From Pseudonocardiaceae bacterium YIM PH 21723 (GTDB taxonomy: Bacteria > Actinomycetota > Actinomycetes > Mycobacteriales > Pseudonocardiaceae): a stretch of DNA of 64,000 nt. A program made the translations under genes and the position numbers. The stretch's first letter is position 1, and each line of letters begins with the position of its first letter. The notes under the pieces were generated by a model. It saw only the letters and a program-made list of their open reading frames with translations, was not told the DNA's origin and made no database searches. The stretch is taken from contig QZFT01000111.1 in the NCBI GenBank assembly GCA_003600225.1, positions 1 through 64,000 of the forward strand, given 5' to 3'. This document shows positions 44,003-51,625 of this stretch, piece after piece.

Positions 44003-45700
44003 ATGCTCACAATCACCGATCATTACTGCGGCGCCGGGGGCAGCCTGCAAGGCGCCGAGGCGGTTCCCGGGGTTGAAGGCCGATACGCGATCAACCACTG
44101 GGATCTGGCGCTGGCCAGCCACAACGCCAACTTTCCCCACGTCAAGCACACCAAGACCAACATGAGCACCGTCAACCCGGGCTACTTCACGCGGACTGAT
44201 CTGGCCTGGTTCTCGCCTGAGTGCACCAACCACAGCCAGGCCAAGGGCGTCAAGCGCCTCAAAGAGCCGGACCTCTTTGGCGAGACGCTGCCCGATGAGG
44301 CAGCAAAGCGTTCCCGGGCAACCATGTGGGACGTCGTGAGTTTCACCGCGTGCCACCAGTATGAGGCGATCGTGGTGGAAAACGTCGTCGACGTCATGTT
44401 CTGGACTGATTTCGATAACTGGCTCTTGCAGATGACCCTCGCGGGCGAGGGCTACGACTTCGAAATCCTGTTCCTGAATTCCATGCACATTCCCACCGCC
44501 AACACCCCATGGGCTCCGCAATCCCGCGACCGGTTCTACGCGGTGTTCTGGAAGAGGACGAACAAGGCTCCAGACCTGGAGATGCGCCCGCAGGCCTACT
44601 GCCCGACCTGCGACAAGATCGTCGAGGCCATGCAGGTCTTCAAGGAGCCCAAGAAGACGTGGCCAGCGGCGAAGTGGGGCCGCTACCGCACCCAGTACGT
44701 CTACCGGTGCCCGAACGTCACCTGCCGCAACCAGGTCGTCGAGCCGTTCGCCGCCCCGGTCTCCAGCGTGATCGACTGGTCCCTGCCCGCCCAGAAGATC
44801 GGCGAGCGCAAGACCCAGCTCAAGCCCGCCACTCTGGCCCGGATCTCCGCCGGACTGCGCAAATTCGCGGTACCGGTGCTCTCCCCGGCCGGTGGTTCTT
44901 GGAACGAGACCTCCACCCCGGTCACCACACCAGGCCGCACCGTGGTCACCCGGGAGAACGTGGGGCTGGCCAGCCCGCCCGGCACCGGATTGATCGTGCC
45001 GTGCGAAGGCCGGGACGGGAAGCAGGCCCGCTCGACCGAGCAGCCGATCCGCTGCCAGACCGCCCGCGCGGAGACCGGTCTGCTCCAGCCGCCGAACTCC
45101 GCGCTGATCACCGCCTACAACGGCAACGAGACCACAGCGCACCCGGTCAGCAAGGCGTCTCCGACGCAGACCACCGGGGACCGGCTGGGCATCGCGTTCA
45201 TCGCCTCCCTGCGCGGAGGTGGCTGCAAGAAGAAGGTCAACTCGGTCCACGAGGCGGCGGCCACCGTGACGGCAAGCGGGAACCACCACATGCTGGTGCG
45301 CAACAACGGAACCCGCCCCGACGGCCGCGACGGCATGATGTGCACCCCCGCCACCGAGCCGGGTCGCACCATCACCACCACCGGTCACCAGTCCCTGGTG
45401 GGCTGGTCGGCGAACCTGGACTTCGCCCGGTTCGGCGCCAACTCCCTCGGCGAGATCGAAGACCGGGGCGACCTCCCCCCGGCGCTGGCCGAGTCCACTT
45501 TCCGGATGCTCGACATCCACGAGATCAACGCCATCATGGCTTTCACCGCCGGTTACATCCTGCTCGGCACGCGGCGTGAGCGTGTCAAGCAGCTGGGCAA
45601 CGCGGTGACGCCCCCGGCCGCCGAATGGATCATCGGCAAGATCGTCGCCTCGCTGGGCTACCCGCCGGTGGAGTACCACACCTACACCCTCGCGGCCTGA
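44003..45700 (+). CDS. DNA cytosine-5 methyltransferase with atypical motif IV
   Basis: A 565-aa protein. Motif I is DHYCGAGGSLQGAE (about 6-19), motif IV is WFSPECTNHSQ (about 72) with Glu in place of the second Pro of PPC, motif VI is VVENVVD (about 121), motif VIII is PQSRDRFY (about 173) and motif X is LGNAVTPPAAEW (about 532). The region about 190-245 holds two CxxC-type pairs (CPTCDK, CPNVTC), a zinc-ribbon insertion, and 280-480 is a large Thr/Gly-rich target-recognition region. The catalytic Cys is kept. It methylates DNA cytosines in an unknown context; no cognate restriction enzyme is adjacent. Confidence 0.85.
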   Translation: MLTITDHYCGAGGSLQGAEAVPGVEGRYAINHWDLALASHNANFPHVKHTKTNMSTVNPGYFTRTDLAWFSPECTNHSQAKGVKRLKEPDLFGETLPDEAAKRSRATMWDVVSFTACHQYEAIVVENVVDVMFWTDFDNWLLQMTLAGEGYDFEILFLNSMHIPTANTPWAPQSRDRFYAVFWKRTNKAPDLEMRPQAYCPTCDKIVEAMQVFKEPKKTWPAAKWGRYRTQYVYRCPNVTCRNQVVEPFAAPVSSVIDWSLPAQKIGERKTQLKPATLARISAGLRKFAVPVLSPAGGSWNETSTPVTTPGRTVVTRENVGLASPPGTGLIVPCEGRDGKQARSTEQPIRCQTARAETGLLQPPNSALITAYNGNETTAHPVSKASPTQTTGDRLGIAFIASLRGGGCKKKVNSVHEAAATVTASGNHHMLVRNNGTRPDGRDGMMCTPATEPGRTITTTGHQSLVGWSANLDFARFGANSLGEIEDRGDLPPALAESTFRMLDIHEINAIMAFTAGYILLGTRRERVKQLGNAVTPPAAEWIIGKIVASLGYPPVEYHTYTLAA

Positions 45701-45711
45701 TCGTCGTGACC

Positions 45712-45741
45712 GCTGCTGGCGGGCCACCGCCCGCCAGCAGC
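45712..45741 (+). terminator. hairpin terminator after the methyltransferase
   Basis: GCTGCTGGCGGG (45712-45723) pairs exactly with CCCGCCAGCAGC (45730-45741). Confidence 0.7.
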
Positions 45742-45787
45742 ACCCCTACCCCGAACACCTCCAGCACCAAAGAAGGAGAACGAGGCG

Positions 45788-46261
45788 ATGAACACGAACC
45801 TGCACGAGGGCCAGGAGATCAGCTTGATTCTGTCCGCCGAGCTGATGGCCGAGGCGGCCGTGCACCGACTGGTCCGCTTGCGGATGGCCAGAATCGCCCG
45901 GATGCTGCGGATGGTCCTGCCGGAGGCCTCGAGCATCTCGGTGGACACCACCCGCCGCCGCGCCGACCCGGCAGACCGCCGCGGTCACGCCGAGTTGGTG
46001 TCCATCCGTGATGCCGTGCCGAGCGACCTGTGGAGCAACGTCCGTGGCCCTGACCCGGCCGCGCCGGCCAGCACCGGCGGATGGAACACGATCCTCAGCG
46101 AGGTGAACACCGAACTGAGCCGCGTGCTGGACCACCTGACCCCGCAGGCCTGCGGCTGGCAACCCGGCTACGGCGCCGAGATGTTCCGCATCGAGCTACC
46201 CGTCAGCGTGCAGGACCAGCAGGGCACCGACCCGGCCCGCGCGGCGATGGCCCCAGCCTGA
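45788..46261 (+). CDS. unknown protein, 157 aa
   Basis: AAGGAG precedes the ATG. The N-terminal half is a long basic helix (VHRLVRLRMARIARMLRMVL). It has no leader cassette and lies between two terminator hairpins, so it is probably expressed by read-through from the methyltransferase. Role unknown. Confidence 0.55.
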   Translation: MNTNLHEGQEISLILSAELMAEAAVHRLVRLRMARIARMLRMVLPEASSISVDTTRRRADPADRRGHAELVSIRDAVPSDLWSNVRGPDPAAPASTGGWNTILSEVNTELSRVLDHLTPQACGWQPGYGAEMFRIELPVSVQDQQGTDPARAAMAPA

Positions 46262-46303
46262 ACAACCGGCATCACGCCACGGAACACCGGCGAGTGACCT
46301 CAA

Positions 46304-46336
46304 GGTTCCCGGCGGTCTGACGCCACGCCGGGAACC
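46304..46336 (+). terminator. hairpin terminator
   Basis: GGTTCCCGGCG (46304-46314) and CGCCGGGAACC (46326-46336) pair perfectly. Confidence 0.7.
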
Positions 46337-46393
46337 CTGAACACCACGACCAGCCTTCGCGGCTGACCAAAAAATTGGGCACCGCGAAACCAA

Positions 46394-46449
46394 TAACATT
46401 CTTGATGTCGGAAACCGGAATGACTACCGGTTTCCAGTTCTCGAAATCC
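46394..46449 (+). promoter_or_regulatory. leader cassette 5
   Basis: TAACAT (46394-46399), 4 nt, GATGTCGG (46404-), stem GGAAACCGG / CCGGTTTCC with ATGACTA-type loop, TTCTCGAAATCC to 46449. The gene starts at GTG 46478. Confidence 0.85.
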
Positions 46450-46477
46450 AATCCCTCCAATTCTTCCGGGAGAAATC

Positions 46478-47122
46478 GTGACTATTTTCGGTATAGACCT
46501 GTCCGGCCTGCTGTCGATCGTCTGGACCATCCTGAAGACCACCCTCGTAACGATCGTGACGTTCATCATCCTCACGCCCGTCGTCGCTGGGTTCACCCGC
46601 CTGGTGCGGCTGCGCTACCCGTCCTTCGCCCGGCCCGTGCCACCGGTCTGCACCTGCGAACAGTCCATGCAGCGTCGCGACCAGATCGACTGGATGATCA
46701 ACAAGTGCATGCAGGGATGGGATGCCGACTTCGTGCTGGCAGCCCACTCCTACGCCCAAGGCCTGATGTACGGCATGTACGAGCCGATCACCGACCCGGC
46801 CGACAAGGACACCTGGGACAAGGTCGTCGCCGCCGCCAACCGCCTGGCAACCCGGGAACTCGACGACGAGGCATGGGAGATCGGCATCGGCGCGATCCAC
46901 GCTCTGGCCTGCGGTGACCTGGAGGGCTACGACACCTCGGTCGAGAACCTGCACCCGGAAGGATGGCAGCCGGACAAGGTCTCGATCACCTGGAACGGCA
47001 TCCACGAGAGCTACTTCGACGGCACCGGGTACACCCTCAAGGACGTAGTCGAGGCGTTCCAGGGCGATGTCAAGAAGGCCGCCCACGCCTTCCTGCGCTC
47101 CGGCCTGCTCGGCGGCTTCTAA
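46478..47122 (+). CDS. membrane-anchored cassette family A protein
   Basis: A 214-aa protein with one N-terminal membrane helix (TILKTTLVTIVTFIILTPVV, about 15-34), a short Cys-containing linker and the family A domain (about 75-212: SYAQGLMYGMYEPITD; AIHALACGDLEGYD; LKDVVEAFQGDVKKAAHAFL). Paralogues lie at 37211 and 47306. Function unknown. Confidence 0.65.
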   Translation: MTIFGIDLSGLLSIVWTILKTTLVTIVTFIILTPVVAGFTRLVRLRYPSFARPVPPVCTCEQSMQRRDQIDWMINKCMQGWDADFVLAAHSYAQGLMYGMYEPITDPADKDTWDKVVAAANRLATRELDDEAWEIGIGAIHALACGDLEGYDTSVENLHPEGWQPDKVSITWNGIHESYFDGTGYTLKDVVEAFQGDVKKAAHAFLRSGLLGGF

Positions 47123-47144
47123 CCCCCCGCCGACCACAAGGAAA

Positions 47145-47176
47145 CCGGGCCGCCCGCAGTCATGCGGGCGGCCCGG
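47145..47176 (+). terminator. hairpin terminator
   Basis: CCGGGCCGCCCGCA (47145-47158) and TGCGGGCGGCCCGG (47163-47176) form a perfect 14-bp stem with a 4-nt loop. Confidence 0.75.
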
Positions 47177-47227
47177 ACCGCTTCCGTGACCGGGCCCGCA
47201 CTGAAAAATCGCCAACCCCACGATCGA

Positions 47228-47283
47228 TAACGTCATTGATGTCGGAAACCGGGATGACTAACCGGTTTCCAGTTCTCGAAACC
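47228..47283 (+). promoter_or_regulatory. leader cassette 6
   Basis: TAACGT (47228-47233), 4 nt, GATGTCGG (47238-), stem GGAAACCGG / CCGGTTTCC with loop GATGACTAA, then TTCTCGAAACC. One extra loop base compared with cassette 5 shifts any reading frame but keeps the stem. Confidence 0.85.
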
Positions 47284-47305
47284 ACTATCCTCCGAGGAGA
47301 GCCCT

Positions 47306-47842
47306 ATGTCCGTGGACCGCTCAGAAACCAGCCGGCCTCAGCCCAGCGACGAACAGATCACTTGGATGATCCGGAAGGCGTTCGAGGACGCCGAGTACCT
47401 GGTGCTGAAGCCCATGCAGTTCTACGCGCACGGCCTGCTGAACGGCATGTACAAGCCGGTCACCGACAAGGACGACTGGGCCTACGTGCTGCGCGCCTAC
47501 AACCGCCGGGTGGACGACGTGTACGTCATGACCTGCGGCGATCGCCTTGAGTTGGATGAGCCGCAGTGGAGGGCCGGTATCCGGCTGTTCCATGGCCTGG
47601 CCTGGGGTGATCTCGCCGCGTGCCGCTGCCTGGACCGCGACCACGAGCAGTACGTGCAGCCCGACCCGCTGCATCCCGCAGGCTGGCCGACCGACAAAGT
47701 AGCGGCGCCCGTGGACTGCATCGATGAACAGGCCTTCCACGACGAGGGCCTGAAGCTCATGGACCTGGCCCAGGCATTCGGCGGGGATACCAGGAAGGCC
47801 GCCGCCGCCTTCATGCGCGCGTGGCCGATGGCCTCCATCTGA
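47306..47842 (+). CDS. cassette family A protein, soluble form
   Basis: A 178-aa protein made of the family A domain alone (FYAHGLLNGMYKPVTDKDDW; RLFHGLAWGDLAACR; LMDLAQAFGGDTRKAAAAFM). It lies directly after its membrane-anchored paralogue, each with its own leader and terminator, which points to duplication of a whole cassette. Confidence 0.65.
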   Translation: MSVDRSETSRPQPSDEQITWMIRKAFEDAEYLVLKPMQFYAHGLLNGMYKPVTDKDDWAYVLRAYNRRVDDVYVMTCGDRLELDEPQWRAGIRLFHGLAWGDLAACRCLDRDHEQYVQPDPLHPAGWPTDKVAAPVDCIDEQAFHDEGLKLMDLAQAFGGDTRKAAAAFMRAWPMASI

Positions 47843-47857
47843 CCCGGCTGCCGCCGA

Positions 47858-47901
47858 CCGGTCCGGGGTCACCCGAGCCGCACCGGGTGACCCCGGACCG
47901 G
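47858..47901 (+). terminator. hairpin terminator
   Basis: CCGGTCCGGGGTCACCCG (47858-47875) and CGGGTGACCCCGGACCGG (47884-47901) pair over 18 bp. Confidence 0.8.
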
Positions 47902-47975
47902 TCTCGAAGAACCGCCGGAATGAACTATTCCGATGTCCGGTTACCAACGGAACAAAAATCGAGCGCCCGGCAGTC

Positions 47976-48033
47976 TATTGTTATTTGTAATGAACCCGGC
48001 ATGACTAACCGGATTCAGGAATTCTCGAAATCC
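47976..48033 (+). promoter_or_regulatory. leader cassette 7
   Basis: TATTGT (47976-47981) precedes TGAACCCGG, loop CATGACTAA and CCGGATTCA: the stem is kept with both strands changed relative to GGAAACCGG/CCGGTTTCC, with one mismatch. TTCTCGAAATCC ends at 48033. The ATG is 50 nt further behind GGAGG. Confidence 0.8.
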
Positions 48034-48083
48034 ATTACCCAACTCGGCGAACCAAGATTGGTCCGCTTCTCGGAGGCTCTCTT

Positions 48084-48890
48084 ATGGGCGAGGAAAACCA
48101 TCAGGATCCGATACCGGGAATAGTGCTTCCCGTAACGGTGAAGCGTCCATCACCACTGTTGCTGGATGGAAATGAGAACCTGAAAAGGAACGGGATCTTG
48201 CAGTGGACCATCCCAGCGTGGGCAGGAAAGATGGACGATGGGACCAGGTACAACACCTGCCCATCGGCAGGCGAGTGCGTCAAGATCTGCTATGCCCGCA
48301 CAGGAAACTACGTGCGATTCCCGGGAGTCCGGAAACGGCACCAGGAGAACCTGCGTTTCGTGCTGGAGGACCTGGCAGGTTGGGAAAAGGCCATGCTCGC
48401 CGAATTGGCCCGACCCAAGATGATCGGCAAATACGTCCGGATTCACGACGCGGGTGATTTCTTCTCCGCCGAATACACCGCCGCATGGCTGCGCATCATG
48501 CGGCAGCGCCCGCAGACGACCTTCTACTGCTACACCAAGGAGGTTCTTCTCTTCAAAGAACTCGTAGAACCGGATCCACCCGCCAACTTCAAATGGTGCT
48601 ACTCACTCGGCGGTAAACACGATCAGCTGCTCGACCTGGAGACCGATCGGGTCTGCGACGTGTTTCCCACCGAGGCGGCGGTCTGGGAGGCCGGATGGTT
48701 CTCCCAGGAGAAGAACGACCTGCTCGCCGTCGAGGGCCCTGCCCCGGTGGGCATGGGTGCCAACAACATCCAGCACCTGAAAAAGCTGCAAGGCGGTCGC
48801 CGCCTGAGCGAGATGCAGCGGGAGGCCGACGAGGCCAAACGAGTGCGCGACGCCCGACGACCAGGTCGCCGATCCACAGGCCCCAGCTGA
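48084..48890 (+). CDS. GP88-family phage-like protein
   Basis: A 268-aa protein matching the mycobacteriophage gene-product-88 type: LKRNGILQWTIPAW, NTCPSAGECVKICYARTGNY (about 55-74), FPGVRKRHQENLRF, KYVRIHDAGDFFSAEYTAAW and TTFYCYTKEVLLF. The three Cys in CPSAGECVKIC could bind a metal; the pattern recalls, but does not equal, a radical-SAM CxxxCxxC. Function in phages is unknown. It leads a unit with the PP-loop gene 102 bp downstream. Confidence 0.75.
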   Translation: MGEENHQDPIPGIVLPVTVKRPSPLLLDGNENLKRNGILQWTIPAWAGKMDDGTRYNTCPSAGECVKICYARTGNYVRFPGVRKRHQENLRFVLEDLAGWEKAMLAELARPKMIGKYVRIHDAGDFFSAEYTAAWLRIMRQRPQTTFYCYTKEVLLFKELVEPDPPANFKWCYSLGGKHDQLLDLETDRVCDVFPTEAAVWEAGWFSQEKNDLLAVEGPAPVGMGANNIQHLKKLQGGRRLSEMQREADEAKRVRDARRPGRRSTGPS

Positions 48891-48992
48891 ACTGCCCACC
48901 GGAGCGCCACCCCGTCGCCAGCATCGTCTGCGGCCCGGCTCGAAGCTGCCAAGCCCGAGCCGGGCCGACTCGAAGACCGCCAAGGACCTCTC

Positions 48993-50216
48993 ATGTACGC
49001 AGATCACCCCACAACGTCGGCAGACACCCCGGTTGTCCTGTCGCTCGGTATGGGCATCGATTCGGTCGCCATCCTGGTGCACTGGATCCTCAACCCCGCC
49101 AGCCGGAGCTTCCCCCTTCACCGGCTCGTCTGCATCACCGCCATGACCGGCGAGGAACACGACCGCACCGGCGAGCTCATGGAGCGTCATGTTCTGCCGC
49201 TGATGCGCGAGCACAACATCCGCTACGTCCAGCTCTCCCGCGCCGGCCAAGCCGCCCACCACCGCTACAGCGTCCTGAGCGATACGAGGTCACCGCGGCT
49301 CATGCACATGCGCGGTCCCTGGCGCCTCTCGCACGAGATGCGCAGCGGCGGCACGCTGCCCAGCGTCCGCAACGGACGGCGCTGGTGCAGCGAACGGGCG
49401 AAAGGCGAAGTGCTCGACTGGTGGGTCAACGACAACATGCCCTCCGGCTACACCCACGTCGTCGGCTTCGCCGCCGAGGAGCGCCGCCGCGCCCTGCGCG
49501 ACACCGCCGCACGCACCGAGAAACAGGCCACGGGCAAGACGGTGGCCTGCGTCCCGTCCTACCCACTCCTGGATCAGTGGCAGTGGGACCGCACGGCCTG
49601 CGCCGAATACCTGCGGAAGATCTTCGGCGAACCCTTCCCCCGCAGCTGCTGCAGGTGGTGCCCATTCACCGGAGCCACCGCAGGGTCCCGGCCCGAACTG
49701 CTCCAACGCTGGCGCCAGCAGCCCGACGCCGCCGCCGACGCCATCGAACTGGAATACACCGCCCTGGCACTCAACCCGAGGATCGGCGCGTTCGGTGTCG
49801 GCAAGACCGCGATCGACCTGGCCCGCGAACACGACCTCACCGACGCGGTGGCGATCGCCGAACAGCGCATCGAGGCCGCCGAGGTCTGGGACGTGCTGGA
49901 GATCCGACGGATCTTCCTGGCCAAGGACCAAGACCCACGCCGCAAAGGGGACGCGTGGCGCAGTGTCCAGGTCGCGGCGACCGGCAGCCGGTCCGCGTTG
50001 CTGGAGTGGCTCGCCCGCCTGGACAACGGTGGCCAGCGAAACACCGACCAGTACGGCATCACCCGCCTCTGGCGGAGGCGACTCCCCGGCCCGCAGGAGA
50101 TCAGCTACCCGGCCACCGAATGGCTGTGGGTCCTGGTACCCCACGGCGTCCAACCCAAGAAACGCCCCGGATTCGAGGAACGCTGGACCAACCTCCACGC
50201 AGCCACGCTGTTCTGA
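48993..50216 (+). CDS. PP-loop ATPase (PAPS-reductase/QueC-like)
   Basis: A 407-aa protein with PP-loop LSLGMGIDSVAIL (about 15-27), ITAMTGEEHDRTGELMERHV and RRWCSERAKGEVLDWWV (about 131), then HVVGFAAEERRRAL (about 155) and SCCRWCPFTGATAG (about 219), the cysteine-rich loop of phage-type PAPS-reductase proteins. Probably adenylates a small molecule or nucleic-acid base. It shares the unit with the GP88-like gene and, with the 35862 and 52502 products, might form a base-modification route (inference). Confidence 0.75.
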   Translation: MYADHPTTSADTPVVLSLGMGIDSVAILVHWILNPASRSFPLHRLVCITAMTGEEHDRTGELMERHVLPLMREHNIRYVQLSRAGQAAHHRYSVLSDTRSPRLMHMRGPWRLSHEMRSGGTLPSVRNGRRWCSERAKGEVLDWWVNDNMPSGYTHVVGFAAEERRRALRDTAARTEKQATGKTVACVPSYPLLDQWQWDRTACAEYLRKIFGEPFPRSCCRWCPFTGATAGSRPELLQRWRQQPDAAADAIELEYTALALNPRIGAFGVGKTAIDLAREHDLTDAVAIAEQRIEAAEVWDVLEIRRIFLAKDQDPRRKGDAWRSVQVAATGSRSALLEWLARLDNGGQRNTDQYGITRLWRRRLPGPQEISYPATEWLWVLVPHGVQPKKRPGFEERWTNLHAATLF

Positions 50217-50311
50217 CCACCGCCGCCCGGCGCGGCGAAGGCGCGACCGGCACATCGATCCGCTCTCCGCGCCAGCGGCGCCAACACGAAAATCCGGGTC
50301 CACCGGTCAGA

Positions 50312-50367
50312 TAGATTCGTTGATGTCGGAAACAGAAATGACTGCTGGTTCCGAATTCTCGAAATCC
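50312..50367 (+). promoter_or_regulatory. leader cassette 8
   Basis: TAGATT (50312-50317), 4 nt, GATGTCGG (50322-), stem GGAAACAG / CTGGTTCC: the inner pairs CAG/CTG replace CCGG/CCGG of other copies, keeping pairing. TTCTCGAAATCC ends at 50367. Confidence 0.85.
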
Positions 50368-50388
50368 AGCTCCAAGGAGACACCAACC

Positions 50389-50844
50389 ATGCTTTTCCAG
50401 GCCCCGGGCCAGCAGCCCGCACCCCTCTTCCTTTCCCTGCCGTGCGACATGCCGCCGGTGACCGCTCGCCGCGCACCCGCAGAACAGGCCCCCGTAGAAC
50501 AGGCCCCCGTGGAGGAGGCCTGCCGGGAGGTCTGGGCGTTGCTGGCACCGGCGGACGCCACTCAGGGCGAGCAGAGCAGCCTCGCAGGGGTGATGTGGGT
50601 CGGAGACCCTGCGATCGTCGTGTCGCTCAAGAAGCCCAAGGACTTCTGCCCCTACTGCGACGCGCTGCGGATCGACGGCGGGTGCCCGGGTATGGAGGCG
50701 CACGCGGAGACCTACCGCGTCCGGCTCGCAAAGAAGTACCGCCTTGACCCGGACAGCATCCAGAAGAGCCAGTTCCAGGTACCTGCCCACCTGGATGTGA
50801 TGCAGGGCCGCCAGCACATCGCGAGCCAGCTGCGGACCAAGTAG
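50389..50844 (+). CDS. unknown protein with a CPYC motif
   Basis: A 151-aa protein. KKPKDFCPYCDALRIDGGCP (about 81-100) carries CxxC plus a third Cys, recalling a glutaredoxin or zinc knuckle, but the thioredoxin fold is not evident. An EQAPVEQAPVEEA repeat precedes a helix. AAGGAG lies before the ATG. Confidence 0.6.
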   Translation: MLFQAPGQQPAPLFLSLPCDMPPVTARRAPAEQAPVEQAPVEEACREVWALLAPADATQGEQSSLAGVMWVGDPAIVVSLKKPKDFCPYCDALRIDGGCPGMEAHAETYRVRLAKKYRLDPDSIQKSQFQVPAHLDVMQGRQHIASQLRTK

Positions 50845-50881
50845 ACCGTCCGCTGCTCCGCTTCCAGGACGAACAGCATCA

Positions 50882-50920
50882 CGCCCGGGCCCGGACCTCC
50901 AAGAGGTCCGGGCCCGGGCG
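50882..50920. terminator. bidirectional hairpin terminator
   Basis: CGCCCGGGCCCGGACCTC (50882-50899) and its perfect complement (50903-50920) form an 18-bp stem between the convergent genes ending at 50844 and 50924. Confidence 0.85.
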
Positions 50921-50923
50921 CGT

Positions 50924-51400
50924 TCACCCCTGTTCCTCGACCGGGTCGACCGCCCGCCCATCCCCGCTCGGGGAGACAACCGCGGGCACCTGCCCCTCGG
51001 CCGCCGCCGTCTTCGTCGGTGCCCCGGCCTTCTTGGCCTTCGGCGCGGCCGGCGGCTGACGCAGTCCGATCGGCGCGGACCGCAGCTGAGTCGGTGTCCA
51101 CCCCGCGTCGCAGGCGCGCTGCCAGGCCACGCGCCACGACTGGATCTCGTCGGTGATCTTGTCCTCGGTGGCATCGATGCCCTGCTGGGCCTTGACCTCT
51201 GCGGCGTCGATCAGCTTCTGCGCTCGTACCCTCGCCGCGTCGATGACCTTCTGCGCCCTCACCTTCGCCTGCTGGCGCAACCGCTCAGCCTTACTCGCCG
51301 CGCTGGCCGCGACCGCCAAGACCGCCAGCGCTTCGAGCTGCGGCTGGAGTACCTCGGCCCCGGCCTTTTCGGCATCCGTCCGTATCTGTTTTTCCCCCAT
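50924..51400 (-). CDS. Ala/Lys-rich coiled-coil protein
   Basis: The only minus-strand gene in the cassette region. The 158-aa product has a heptad-like repeat (KVRAQKVIDAARVRAQKLID, AAEVKAQQGIDATEDK), then a Pro/Ala/Lys tail. On the minus strand TACGAT lies 6 nt before the ATG, so it is probably leaderless. Possibly a DNA-associated protein. Confidence 0.55.
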   Translation of the reverse strand: MGEKQIRTDAEKAGAEVLQPQLEALAVLAVAASAASKAERLRQQAKVRAQKVIDAARVRAQKLIDAAEVKAQQGIDATEDKITDEIQSWRVAWQRACDAGWTPTQLRSAPIGLRQPPAAPKAKKAGAPTKTAAAEGQVPAVVSPSGDGRAVDPVEEQG

Positions 51401-51486
51401 GAACCGATCGTAAGCCGATAACAGCGAAACCGGGACACCTCGTCTCGGGCGGCCGCACGGCGAAAAACTCCTGGCAGCCACCGCCG

Positions 51487-51545
51487 TATCGTGACTGATG
51501 TCGGAAACCGAAATGACTGCACGGTTTCCGGTCTACTCGACATCC
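51487..51545 (+). promoter_or_regulatory. leader cassette 9
   Basis: TATCGT (51487-51492), 4 nt, GATGTCGG (51497-), stem GGAAACCG / CGGTTTCC with loop AAATGACTGCA, then a slightly changed CTCGACATCC. A GAAAAA tract lies 19 nt upstream of the hexamer. Confidence 0.8.
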
Positions 51546-51562
51546 ACTCCAGGGAGATCACC

Positions 51563-51625
51563 GTGGACCGACCACGCCCAGAACCGCTATCCCGCCGCCA
51601 GCCTCGCCGCGAAGGTGGTGCGTGA
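51563..51625 (+). CDS. possible 20-aa leader peptide
   Basis: A GTG behind AGGGAG, at the normal distance from the cassette, opens a 20-codon Arg-rich frame (MDRPRPEP start) whose TGA overlaps the ATG of the ASCH gene. It may serve to couple translation. Confidence 0.4.
   Translation: MDRPRPEPLSRRQPRREGGA

Noticed and set aside
43967-45727. 586-aa minus-strand frame opposite the methyltransferase
   Set aside because: The opposite strand carries all expected C5-methyltransferase motifs; the antisense frame has none.
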